From NCBI GenBank assembly GCA_024138025.1, contig JAMXBD010002242.1, forward strand, positions 1 to 64,000: DNA of 64,000 nt, read 5' to 3'. This document shows positions 14,489 to 27,900 of this stretch, piece after piece. This DNA comes from Combretum micranthum (taxonomy: Eukaryota > Streptophyta > Magnoliopsida > Myrtales > Combretaceae). The position numbers and the translations under genes are program-made. The notes under the pieces were generated by a model, which had not been told where the DNA came from, ran no database searches, and was given only the letters and a program-made list of their open reading frames with translations. How positions within the stretch are numbered: position 1 is the first letter of the stretch; each line of letters begins with the position of its first letter.

Positions 14489-14607
14489 TTTAGTCTCAAT
14501 ACAAAACTCAACTTAAACTCGACCTTGATAATTTTTTAATAAATGAAGCTAGAGCTTTCAAAGAGTTAGGCTTGACTCTGCTCCGTTGCAGTTGTGCTAT
14601 TTTGAGT

Positions 14608-15293
14608 TGCATATTCTAGCATGTGAGAAGCAAAGTTAAGCATATGGGTCGTGCTTATTTATCTACTTAAAAAAACGAGCTTTAGCTAATTTTTTGCTCG
14701 TTTAAAAGCGGGCCAAATCCATTTAACCCGGAGGCCAAAGCAGGCTGCCCATATGGGCTAAGCCAGCCTATAGATCCAAAAATAAAAAAAATAAAAAAAA
14801 AAAAAAGGAAAATAAAAGGAAAAATTTAAGAACAATAATGATATAAAATATTAGTGATTAGTTATGATATGTCATGAAAGAAGATAGATTAATATACGTA
14901 CCACAAGTCTTATAACATTTTTTTAAATGTATATTTATTAGTTTAAACATAATATAATATCCAATAAATCATTCTAAAAACTCATTTTTATATATAAGTA
15001 ACCAAAATAACAATAAAATTAATTATTAATATATATAAAACCCTCAAATATATAAATATTTTAATTTTCGCATAAACAAACATAAAAAATAAAATAAAAT
15101 AAATTCATTTTGACCTGTAAACTAAATAGACCAAACCTAAAATTCTAACCTGTTTAACAATATACCAAAATGACCCAGCCTGGCCCACCAGCCCGTATGC
15201 CTACCTCTAGTGGAAAGCGTATCCTTCATGCAGTACCCATATGCACTTTTCAACTAAAATAATCGCGTCCCCTCACAACTCAAGCCATTCTAA
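14608..15293. other. Repeat-like spacer, no gene
   Basis: The stretch holds words such as GGGCTAAGCCAGCC (14753-14769) and CAGCCTGGCCCACCAGCCCGT (15177-15197), and ends in a CCTACCTCTAG word, which resembles the end of a small hAT-type repeat. AT-rich low-complexity sequence lies between. I could not match two ends or a target duplication, so no element is drawn. Confidence 0.3.
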
Positions 15294-15611
15294 TTAACAT
15301 TCTGGTTCAAAGGAAAATCCTCGAACCACCGCTTCGACACGGACAGCAAAAGATGGATGACAAAGGCAAAAGAAAAAGGGCATTAAACCATAAGTATGGA
15401 ACTTGTTCGCAGCCAGTCGGAACTTCATCATTAAAATCTTATATGGGATACGATCCATGTCCCTATCCCATACAGCTCCTCGCGGATCTCCTTTCTTCTT
15501 CACCCTAATAAATTTAGTTAAGTTTTTCATGATCCAGCGGATCACTGCCTGTATTTCATTATTCTCAAATGTAGCGGGACCAGGATTCGGTGTTTCTCGT
15601 ACATACTGCAT
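15294..15611 (-). CDS. Unassigned 105-codon reading frame, possibly a gene fragment
   Basis: This frame has balanced, protein-like amino acid use (for example EIQAVIRWIMKNL and DPRGAVWDRDMDRIPYK), unlike the low-complexity frames around it, and lies about 160 bp beyond the end of the shared aminopeptidase homology. I do not recognise the family. The last 20 or so residues look non-conserved, which would fit an exon or retro-fragment running into unrelated DNA. It has no visible intron signals or neighbouring exons. It may be a captured exon of a host gene, an unknown transposon fragment, or chance. Confidence 0.25.
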   Translation of the reverse strand: MQYVRETPNPGPATFENNEIQAVIRWIMKNLTKFIRVKKKGDPRGAVWDRDMDRIPYKILMMKFRLAANKFHTYGLMPFFFCLCHPSFAVRVEAVVRGFSFEPEC

Positions 15612-15964
15612 CTCGTCAAGGTAAACTTGGAACTACAATAATTGGAGAAGCAATGACTACTAAGGACACTCCAAAATCATTTGGATTGCTCTTGCAGTTA
15701 ATATCCATAGCCATACTAGCCAAATTTTGATCACATTCTGACATAATTTGCAACGGATTGCCCAACCATAACATCCTGTTCACACGGAGCTACAAAGTCA
15801 ATATGTTGATTTGTTCAGGCCACCGGTATAAAAGTCGCATGCATAAACGATTCATGTCTCAAGGTGGCCTGTACTTATTTTATGCGCTAGAATATCTATT
15901 GTCCATATCAGGATGAATTATTTAGATTCAGAATCTCCTCAGGAGATTAAATGAAGAAAGAGAA

Positions 15965-18900
15965 CTACATGTCCACAGTGATCTTTTCGTCAAGATCACT
16001 AAATTCTTGAAAGAAAGCCTTGAAGTGCTCATATGAATGTTTCACATCGTCAACTGCACACATTTCTCTGATGCTGTGCATTGATAGCTGCGGAGCACCA
16101 ACATCAACGGTGCGTATCCCCACACCACTTGCTAGAATGGGTCCAATGGTTGAGCCACAAGGAATGTCATTGCGTACCACAAAATCCTGCATGTCACGAG
16201 GAAAGTTACTTCTTTGCAGTGCATCAGTATCAGCTGAAACTGGAGAAACCAATGATGTATGCATTCTAGAAATTTAAAATAGAAACCACTAATAATTTTA
16301 AAATACAGGAAAACTAGAAAAATACCTGAATTGGAAGATTATGTCTCTTTGCTATCTCCCTGAAAATGAAGGAAGTCACAGCATTGGTAGCATAACGCTG
16401 GTTTGCGTTGTGTTTGATAACAAGTCCTCCATGCATCCAGGGTTGATGGTTCTCTTCATGTTTATCCTGAAAAGATTTTTCAATCAGAAGAGTGCAATAT
16501 ATTATCAGCATTAAATAGAACTACAATTAGCATAGTAGTTTTCAAAATTAACACAATATTGCAAACTGCATTTCTCATTCACTTTATGGCATTCAGTTCA
16601 TTGTAATTGTAAATCTCTATTATAAAAAATATTAAATAGTCAATCTTTAATTAACGCTATGAATGGCTATTCGATGTTAGACTTGTCTTTTTCCCAAAAT
16701 ACTTTTACTTAAATAAAAAATAACAAAATAATAATCCTATTACAGCTCTATTATATTCTTTAGTAATAATAATTCCAATACAACCTTATTCATTTAGCGA
16801 AATGGATGGGTTAGTGAAAAAACGAGCAACATACCATATAGTTCGGGTGGAGGGCATGTGCCATGTCTGCGGATACCAGAAAGCTTCTTTGGATTGCTTT
16901 TGGAATTAGCTAAAAACAGAAAGCAGGAAAAACAAATTAACCGAAAGAACAAAACTGGTTTGGTATATGTAAGAATAGCAAATGCAAAGCTACACAGTAG
17001 AGATATGAAACCAAGTGCTGACTCATGATGCAGCCTTTCCATTTTTATACCCCCATTTTTATAAGCGGCACTAGTATCTACCTTGGAATCCGAACCATGA
17101 GAGTTGGTTATTCGTGATAGAGCATCCAACATGACAGGTGACCCAGCACCCTGTGCTGAATCTGATCCAACCTCCTCATGATCAAATAAGGCTACCATTC
17201 TCACATTAGTCTCATCATCAAGGCTGCTTTCAGAAGAGGTAGCATCTATCAGTGCCTGAACAAGATTCAAAAATGTCAGTAGCTGAAGAGTAGGAGACAT
17301 GATAGCACAGCCACAAGGAAAAGAACATAAGTACCAGCCAATGGAGGGGTTGTCTGTATTTAAATAAATAAATAAATAAACCGCATTAGTCAAATCTTCC
17401 ATATTTCTTTTCTTTCTTTTTTTCCCCCCTTTGAGCCTCAGTTTAAATTGTGAATAAGTATAATCACGTGATAAGATAGATAAAACTAAATACTTGCATT
17501 CCCATGCCTCATTGACTTTGGTCCAATCTAAATTTTGGATCAGACAGGTTCAAGCCATATAAGGAACTCCCAGACCACATCTAAAATTTATCTTGAAACA
17601 GGATTGAAAACAAATAGAACTACAGTGCTTAATTCTTGTTTGCCCATCAATTTGAAAAAAAAAAAATTACACAACCACAATTTAGACAAAATTAATTACA
17701 TAAATACCTTCATCGTGTGATACTAACATTTTCTTTATATTGCACAATGGACATGTTATACACATAGAAATAATGTATACTGCATAAACAACATGCGATA
17801 TACACATGTATCGCACGTGCAAAATACAATATACAATGAAGCACTTTTCGGATACATTACTGTATCGCATCTCAGAGATATGGTACACTTGTAAAATAGT
17901 GTATCATATTTCCAAGATGAGATATAATAATGGTATTTATGTAATTAATTTTGTCTAAACTGTATTTGTGTAATTTTTTTCTTTTCCAAGGATGTTAGGC
18001 ATGTGTTTCACCAGAACTACATGATAAAATTACATTGAAGCGTTTTGTGATACACGTTCTAGGATCAAGTACTTAATGAAATAAAATTGTTGACATCTTA
18101 TTCTCCAAGGGTTGGAATCATGATCTGACTTCATTGTGGGATGTTTAAGACGATTCCAAGAATAATAACAATAATAATATCAGTTAGGAAAAAAAGGCAC
18201 AAGCATTTGGGATTTGAAAATACAAGAAACCTTAATCAACCAAATGCCCCTTGCTTGAGGCTTGTTTTGGTCAAGCTACCGAAATTGTATAGCCTGGTTA
18301 AATGATTATGCATTGATGGTTCATTGAGTCATCCATTTAACCACTGTATTTACTATACAGATGTCTATCATTGATTTCAGCTTTACCGTTTACCTTAACC
18401 TTCTATTCTAATATTGTAATTAGCAAAAGAGTAAACGGAAGTAAACCAGCCTTAACAATTCTCTATATCAAGTTCAATGGACTAAACTAAAATGTTGAAG
18501 GCAGATTGAGAGAAAGTCCAGTCAAGTATTCACTAAGTGTGAATTATACATGCATAAATATACTTCAGCCTTAAGGAAACATGACTAAATTTTCTGAGGA
18601 CATGGACTGGCCACGAAGTATATAGCTGTCCTACTAGTTTCTCCAGAGAACTAAGCCAATCAGAGAATTGCCATGCCTATCAACGTATGCTAACAAAAAA
18701 TATAATGTAAAAAGTTGACATTAAGCAAGAGTTACACAGTATAAAATAACATAAAATTAAAACAAAAAATTAGAATAAATAAAAATAAAAAAAAGGAAAA
18801 ACTCCTAGTCTTTAGTCTACCCTTTACCAAAAAAGAAAATATTATAAAGGTACGATGTCAGGAGAGCGTATTTGATACGTACATGGAGTTAAGAGAACCA

Positions 18901-21900
18901 TATTCCTATTTATCTGAATTAGACAGCACATTAAGTTCAAATGTTCAATTTCTTAAAGAAGAATGCAGTACTGATTTGCTGCAAAAGCTGATGAGAGCAT
19001 TTAGTAAAGTTAGCTCTGTCAATGAATTACATGATGAATCTAATTATAGCTCAACTTAGCTTAGAATTCAAGAAAAACGAAAAATGCAGCCAAGGACTAC
19101 TCAACTTGAAATTTATCAAGTATATATAGACTACGTGCAATTCTACCATGGTAAGAGAGCATAAATCTTCCAATTACCCCAATAGCATCCCTCAGCATGC
19201 AGAACCAGCAAAGAAATCAAATGCTGAAGCATCAAGTAACCCCCTCTGACCATTTAGAAGATATAACCATCATTTATCAGCTCTAAATTCTAATGGTGGA
19301 ACATAAAATGATGTTTAAATTAAAGTTAAGATTCCAGTAAATACAAAAACCAAGAGGTAGTTTCAACTTTCAGGGACCAGAAATGTCGGGCAAAAGAATG
19401 ATTTTATAATGAATAAAGTTGTTCAAATCAGAAGCTAACACTTATCATAACTTTGGAGAATCAAGCATGCAATCTGAAGTACAAGACAGGAAAAGATCTC
19501 CTCAATTTCAATCTTTTTGTGGTATTTTCCTCATTTTGAAAAAAAATAAGCTGAATAAACGTGTGCACACTGGAAGGCAGAAAAGAAACGCTGTTTCTCC
19601 CAGAGGATATGAATGTTTCAAGTCATGTTCCAATGCGTCATTGCTGTTTAACGGAGCCAAAATATTTCGAGGATTATACAAATAGGTAATGTTGTGGAAC
19701 GTCATTTGAGAAATCACTCAAGAGGAACCTGTTTTACTCATTTAAAAGAAATGGTATCATAACATTATCATCTAGTTGAAACAAAGGCAAATATGTTAGA
19801 ACTTTATTTGACTCTTTATAATGTTTATAACTACTATTTGTATAGATAAAAACATCCATCCTTTATTTGACTCATTTAATACATTGAATACATATTTGAA
19901 TAAGTCTAAATATTCATGACTACTAGAGTCATTCCAAAAAGAATTCATCTAATTCAAGAAGGTATTAACCAAGCTTTCTTTTATGAATGGGCTTGGCAAA
20001 ACCTTATTCTTTCTCAAGAAAACTCAGATAAACTACTACTTTTTGCATCTTTATCCAGACTAAGGCTTTATAAAATGGACAAGTTGTACCTTTAATGAGC
20101 AAAATGACATGCATAGATTGTCAAGTCTTCCTGAGAAGACAAACTCCTCCAAGGCACCAGCCACTAAACTGGGTTGGGTATCACATGCTTGCAATTCAAA
20201 ATCCAATATATCATCGGGCTCACAACAAACCTGCCCTGCAATCATCTTTAGAGAAACCAAGAAATGGAGAAAAAGGGTTAGCCAGGTGATTTATGCACCT
20301 GAACCAAGAGATACACCATCTACTTAAATAAATGAGGATCCAAAACAAATAGATCCTGTTTCTTTTGGCCCAAAAAAAATAAAAAAGAAAGATCTTCAAC
20401 TCTGTTACCTCCAGTAAAAGAGAGTGATGCTTTGAGCTAGAGCTACTAATTTGTCCACTGCATTTCTCACTCTTGGCTTCAGGCCCATTTGCAACAGTGC
20501 CTTTCTTCTGCTCTGCCTGTAAAAAGAAGTTGCATCAAATTAGCGAAACCAGTTAAAAGATTAACACAAATCAGCAAATGCATAGCCCTTGGAGAAGCCT
20601 TGATTTTTACTTTTGTTAATTCAGCTATTACCAATATGGAAGGGATGGACAATGGAGATTAGTCATCAATTTTCATGCAGAAAACAAAATCTCATGGGTA
20701 AACAGTTTCACAAAATGCATGCTAAATAAATTAGAAGTTGTTCCATCAATACCTATAACAAGGATGATCTTAGAACAAAAACTTTAGCTACCAGGAAGCC
20801 CTGCTTTAAGGGTGCATTAATTGCAAAAATTCTCATTGTACGAGTTTCGATCTTGTAACATGCAGTTTCTTATTCGCACAATTACGATATTTAGACACTC
20901 AAAGATACCTCCAACCCCTTGTATAGGGGGATTGCCACATAAATAAGGCACTCTGAATTAAGAATCTCAAGTAACGCAAGGCACATCAATCCATTGCGAT
21001 CTCTGAAATTTGGTTTTTTGGGCTTTTTAACCATGAGTAAGAAAAAGAAAATGCACCAGAAAGGCCTGGGTTAGCTATATGCACTTCAGCACCTGCATCC
21101 TTCAAATGTGCATTTAAAGACCTAGTTTTTACAAAGTGAAAATTGAAGATCAATGTCACATTGCAATTACCACAATCTAATGTGCGATGGACACTTTTCT
21201 TATCGAAGGACCCAGATTTATAAGTTTCATGTATTACAGGAGACTATATTTTTTGAAACTGGGCTTGATGGGCAGATCAAACATCACCACTAGTAATCTC
21301 GAAAACGAATTAATTTTCTAGTGTATAATAATAAATCCAAACCTAAACTAACATTGGACAATTGATGGAAAATTTTAGCTCAAAATTTTAAAACCAAGAC
21401 ATACCTCTTGGAGTAAACATAATTCCTCAGTTATCTTTTGCTCATGCTGTTTGGATTAGAGACCTTATTTCACAAAACATATGCATCTTAGTGGTAGCGG
21501 AAGACTTTTTTAGTATAAAAAGAATGAGCTTAGTACAAACTAATTCAATTGAGGAAATAAACTTTGTTATAGAATAAAATTATAAATATTATCATTAGGC
21601 AGTGTAATTAATATAGTGGTTGGTGAGGGTTGTACACCAACTATTAGGAGCACATCATTTATACATATATTATATATATATCAAATAATATCAAATCAAG
21701 ATACAATTGTTCTACACGCTCTTCACTTGCATTCAAAACTTTTACAAACTCTGCTAATTTAAGGTTAGTATTTACAAGGATATTTACAAAGGGTTTGGTT
21801 AACGTTGCTTTTCTAAAGCTCATTCTATGCGAGCTGATCTAATAATACCATTCAAAGTCTGTTATATTACATTGTAAGATTGAGCTGAGCAGTGGGAACT

Positions 21901-24900
21901 CAATTGCTAATATAACACAACAGCCCAAAACAGCAACAGTGGTAGTCCAGATTGCTTGAGAGGCACAAAGGAAGAAAGAACTATACATGCAGAGTTTCTA
22001 GCAAAGAAGGAGAAAGGGCTTTGCATCCGATGCAACCAACCCTGTCACCCACTTCATCAATGCCAAAACAAGACCCTTCACCTCATCATTCTCAATGAAG
22101 GGGACTCCAATAGTGGAAATGAAAACGACTAAGCTTCCATAAATTGATGGAAACAGACCTCCCAAGGTGTGGCTAAGTAAAGTTGTCGCTGCTAAATACA
22201 AATGAAACTAAACGAACGAAGAGGATGGAAGTTGTAGGGAACAGTGCAAGGCCACCATTGGTCATACTTGCTGAAAGTGTGCTAGCCATAGTTTTGTTTC
22301 ATAAGGCCTGGTTCAGCTGCTTGCTTCAAACGTCCATGAAACAACACAATTTGCAGTGAATTTGGGCAGCGGATTTCATGGTAGATCAAAAGGGAGGTGT
22401 CAAGGATTGTTGGTGAATCTGGGGCCAATAGATAATACTGTGAGCTCTGTCTTTGGATTGGGAAGAATCAATCTCATATTGGGCATCTCTTGGTCAGAGA
22501 CCCTTGGAGAGAGGAGAATTGATTGAGGAGAAATATGCATGAAGTTTTGGTAAGGAAACAAAGAAAATTAACTTCAGGGAGATCCAGTGTTGATGCATAT
22601 TCCAACATCAGCATGCTTACTATGCAAAATGGGGGTTGTAGAGATCTTGGGGATGGTCATCCAGGACGCTACCAAAGAAGCAAAGGGCAAGAGTAAAGGA
22701 GGAGAAGCCAGGTTGAAAGAAGTGCTCAAAGGCTATAAGGAAGTTCTTTCATTGTTGAACAACTGCCACTTATGAACCATCGATTTCCAATTAAAGGAGG
22801 GAATAGACATCCCCAAGACAGCTTTTAAAATGCATCAAGGCCAATATGAATTTCTCATTATACCATTTGAACTCATGAATGCACCAGCCACTTAACAAGC
22901 AACCATAAACGATTCATTTTATCCTTACGAAAGTTTGTATTGTTTTCTTCAACAATATCTTGATCCATAGAAAGTAGGTGCTGGACTTAAGCACTTAGCT
23001 GTGATGTTAGAGACACAAACGGGGGAAAAACAGTTAAATGAAGAAGTGCACTTTCAGGAGCCAATCTCTACTGTATTTTGGACATGCAATTTCCAAGGCA
23101 CATTTACAAGTAGACCCTGAGAAAATAAGAAAGCATAGTAGCATGGCATGCGCTGATAGTACATAAATAGTATAGGGATTCCTTCATTTGTACAGTTAAT
23201 ACTGGAAAAGACTACAGTAAAATTGCTGCTATATCTTAAAGTAAGATCAAAATAAAAAACAACATTTCACAATGATAGCACATATTTGTAGGAATTTATC
23301 TGATAATGGATCAAATCAAGCATGAATTGCTATGAATTGGGTAGAGTAAAAATGACTTATCAATTGCCTGTCCATTGACTAATTTGCTAAAAAGGGAAGG
23401 CCTTAGGTGGAATGAGGAGGCCGGGGTAGGCTTTCAAGTGCTCCGGCATGAGCTAACTGGCGGTCTGGAGCTAGACGTTCTTGATTTTACTTAAGAATTT
23501 GTTATTGAGCATGATACATCGAGGCAGGGTATCAGCTCCATCTTGATGCAAAAGGGCAGGCCATTAACTTAATTTAGCAAGATTGTTTTATAAAACTGTG
23601 GCAAAAACAACATATGAAAAAGGAACCCATGGCATTGGTGTTGTCTATCCAATATTGGAGGCCACATCACTTGGGATGAAGGTTTAAGGTGTTTACTGAT
23701 CAGAGGAGTCTCAGCAACCTGCTGAAGCAACAAGTGATAACCCCTGATCAGCAAAATCGGCTAGCTAGATGGGTTATGATTTTGAAGTGGTGTACCAGCA
23801 GGGGAAAGAGAATAACACGGTGGATGTGCTTTCTAAGATGCATGAATACCAACTGTTTTAAATAGCATCGTTCCAATTTGACAAGATTTGCAATTATCGG
23901 TGGATGTGGCAGAACAAGACCCCATCCTAACTAAGATTGGGAAAAAAAGTGGAGCAAGATGCACATGGAGTTAGCAGGTTTGAAGTGCGTAAGGATATAG
24001 GAATCAAGTATTTCCTGCTTTATCATGGGAAGCTAGCTATTCCCTCGAAATCGCCATGAATGCTATGTTTATTACATGAGTTGCACACGTCCTGTCTTGG
24101 GGGACATTTAAAAGCCTATAGGACTTATCGTTGACTGGCCCAATGTACATTGGATAGCCATGAAGAAAGACATTTACAAATTTGTATCTGAGCGGGAAGT
24201 TTGTCAGAAAAGTAAATATTAAATTTTGTCACCAATGGAATTGCTAAGTATGCTTCACATTCCCTTCTGTATGTGGGAAGATATTTCTTTTGGATTTCAT
24301 CACTAAGCTCCAAAAACAGGAGATTTACTGATATCTGTCACACTTGTACATGACAGAGAAAAAGAGCCAGATGCAAATATAACTGTATTGTAAAGGACAC
24401 AAACATGTTTATGTTACTTTTTTTGTGTAATGTCAGAGTATTTACTTTTTACGTATATAGAAAGAATGCCATTAACCTTTTTACAAAAGAGCTAAGAAAG
24501 AAAAAGGATATCAATGTGGGTACCAAACAAAAAGGATACCTAAATCAATAGCCATAAAACATCATAGAACAAGCTCAAAAGTTACACCGTAAAAAAGATT
24601 AAAATTTTCCTAAATAAAGCTTCAACTGTCAGTGAGGATATTCTCGATCTCCTATCATTCCTTTCTCTTCATATAAGATAAATAAGAACTACCAGTATCT
24701 TCCTTCAAAAAGGTTCATTACTACCTTCAAACACTATCAATAGGTCACTTACTGTAAATGCTAGGAGTATGCTGTTAAAAGAAATCTAGAAGTAAATTTG
24801 GAGCTTATTCCAAATGATCTTTATAAATTCACAACAAAAAGTGGAAGTGAAATTCTTCTTCATCATTGCATAAATAGCACTGATTTTATGCTACTATACC

Positions 24901-27900
24901 CCATTTCAACAGTAGGCCTTGTATAAGTAGCCTTTCTCAAGTAGCAAGCCATAAGATAAAAGAATGGAGTGGAATGTTTCCTTCATACCAAACAATAGTG
25001 TCAAGATACAAAGTTTGTCTTGGTTGATAACATCTATATTCTAACTGTAAAATCTTTGGATGCGTTAGGTCAACATATAAACTTATTGACTTGCTCAACT
25101 CTAGGTAACATGGAGGGAGGAACTTCCTCTTTAATAGCATCCCAAGTCTCCCCTAATGGCCAAGCCCATCTATCTCCATTGAATATCAATTTAAGAACGG
25201 CTTGTTTGGGCCATCCCGATTTGCATATGGTCTTTTCTCCCAGCTGCTCAACCAACGGACCTCTCAGGTGCCACCAATCACAGCATAGCAAAATCTTACT
25301 CCCATCTCCAATAATCCATGAGAATAAGGATCCTGTCCAAGACTAAGCTTGCAAAATCTTCCTCCAAGACCATGATGATTGAGCTGGAATTTTTGCAACC
25401 CAGAAATTCCGACCTTTGAGTATCTTACATGAAATCCAACAAGGCCATAAGGATCCTCCCACGTTTGAGCATAAATGCCAAACGTGATTTGCTTGTGCTA
25501 CTTTGTTCCATTGTGTCAAGTCAATTATACCTAATCTACCTTATTTTTTTTGTGCGACACACTTTTTCTCACGCTACTTTAGCTTTTGCTCTCTCTTCAT
25601 CCGACCCATTCCAAAGGAATTGCTTCATTTCTTATGTAAGCTCCTTTAGAATGCTCTAAAGAAGGGCAAAGATGGATGACCAATAGACTTTGAGAGATAA
25701 TAGCATATTCTTGATGAGTTGAATTCTACCTGCATGAGAAAGTGTCTTAGAAGTCCAATGATTTATGCAATCTGCAAACTTGTTGATCAATACATGACAT
25801 ATAGACTTAGCCTTGTAGAAATCAAAGGTACTCCTTAAGTATCGAATAGGCAAATCCCCCTTTGTGAAGACCATTATTTCCAAAATGATGCTCTTGATTT
25901 CCCCCGATACTCCGCTCACAAAAACTTGACTATGTGTGGCATTGCATCGTAGACCTGACAACATAGAATACTCCTGAAGGGTTTGTTTAATAAGTTGAAA
26001 TGAGCAAGTCTCCCCTTTGCAAAGAAATGAGTAGATCATCGCAAAACAGAGGTGATTGAATTTCACTTTTTTGTAGCTCCAATGGTGCTTAAAACTTGAA
26101 TTTTTGTTTAGTTCTCTCATTAAGCAAGAGAAGATTTCCATGAGAAGAACAAATATATAAGGGGAGAGGGGGTCCCCTTGTCTTAATCCCCATGTACTAG
26201 CAAAATAACCTGCTGGTTCTCCATTGATATTTATTGAGAATCTAAGTGTTGGAAATATTACAGAAATCAATGGGTATATTTTTACCAAATATAGTATACA
26301 CATGCTGGTTTTTAATCGTGTAAATTAGGAATTAGCATTTATTTCCCTATAATTTAGTTTTTCTTTCCTAGTTTAGAGCTTTTATAACATATATAAAACT
26401 CTCAGCAATGAAATAATTGAATTATCTCTACATTTTACTTCTTTTAATCTGGTATCAAAGTCACCCTACCCTTGTGTTTTTTTCCCTTGTTCGACACCTC
26501 CACACACCATGTCAGAAATATCAAATGAGAACCAGCATTGAAATGATGAGAATTTTTAGGTTTGGTGTGACTATAATAGGTCTATTAGGCTTTTTCCTAC
26601 TGCCAACGAAGTTGAAGCAAGTAGTCCCTTCACTAAAGAGCATGTTGATCATATTCTCGCTCTGCTAAAGCCCAATTCAGCGTCTTCTAGTACCCCTAGT
26701 GTGTCTGTGGCACAAGCTGGTAAGGAAATAAGTGCTCTAACTTGCTGCCTAAATTCCTCTACTCCATGGATAATAAATTCAGGAGCATCTGGTCATATAA
26801 CTAATTCCTCAAAATTATTTGCATCTTATTTTCCTTGTCTTGGTGATCAAAAGGTTAGAATCACAAATGGAACTTTTTCTCAAATTACAAGCAAAGGTTC
26901 AATTAAGATCTCAAGAAAAATAGATCTTAAATTTGTTCTTCATGTTCCCAAACTTGCCTATAATCTCCTATCTATAAGTAAACTTTCCAAGGATTCTAAT
27001 TGTTGTGTTACCTTCTTTAAATCATACTGTGTTTTTCAGGGTCGGAGTTTGGGGAAAACGATTGGCAGTGCTAGAATGAAAGATGGATTTTACTGTTTTA
27101 AGGATAATCTATCTAGAAAATAAAACAGTTCAAGGCTTTAGTAGTGTTAGTTCCATTTCTATTTATGACAAATAATGGTTTGACATCATAGATTGGATTA
27201 TCCAAGCTTTACTTATTTGAAACATCTGTTTCCATCATTATTTAAGAATATTGATCTTAAATCTTTGCAATGTGAAAGCTATTTTTTGGCGAAAAGCCAT
27301 CAAAGCACTTATATTCCTAAATCTATTCCATAGTGATGCTTGGGGAACTTCAAAGGTGACCACTGTAACAGGTAAGAAATGGTCTGTAACTTTTATAGAT
27401 GATCACATACAAATTTGTTCAAGGCTTTAGTAGTGTTATTCCATTTCTATTTATGACAAATAATGGTTTGACATCATAGATTGGATTATCCAAGTTTTAC
27501 TTATTTGAAACATTTATTTCCATCATTATTTAAGAATATTGATCTTAAATCTTTGCAATGTGAAAGCTATTTTTTGGCGAAAAGCCATCAAAGCACTTAT
27601 ATTCCTAAATCTATTCCATAGTGATGCTTGGGGAACTTCAAAGGTGACCACTGTAACAGGTAAAAAATGGTCTGTAACTTTTATAGATGATCACATACAA
27701 ATTTATTGAATTTATCTATTGAATGAAAAATCTAAAGTAGAAAAGATTTTAAAAACTTTTTACAATATGATTGAAAACTAGTTCCAAACAAAAATTAGCA
27801 TATTGAGATCCGATAATGAGACTAAACATTTCAATAAGGTTTTAAATGATTTTATCCAAGAAAAGGGGATTGTTCATTAGTCCACTTGTCACGATACCCC

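Larger units (their letters stand above)
11236..14607. mobile_element. Old hAT-like non-autonomous repeat, split by a solo LTR
   Basis: The sequence on both sides of the solo LTR (11236-11650 and 14494-14607) has the recurring GAGTTGGCTC, CAAGCTTGAGTTTAA and CTCGAACTCAAGCTC style typical of abundant plant repeats whose ends are built from AGCTCGA-like words. The left end reads ATTCACAAGCTATGCGAG and the right end AGGCTTGACTCTGCTCCG. When the LTR and one TTTAG are removed, the two halves join smoothly. Terminal repeats and an 8-bp target duplication were not found, so the superfamily assignment is tentative and the ends approximate. Confidence 0.35.

Noticed and set aside
15403..15624. 73-codon plus-strand frame
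   Set aside because: It is antisense to the more protein-like minus-strand frame at 15294-15611. At most one of them is real.
21998..22201. 67-codon minus-strand frame with hydrophobic segments
   Set aside because: It is antisense to the gypsy gag zinc-knuckle region, which explains the sequence better.
21880..24405. Endogenous pararetrovirus sequence
   Set aside because: The fragment has an integrase-type HHCC zinc region and gag knuckle arrangement of Ty3/gypsy, and no movement-protein or caulimovirus-type order is seen.
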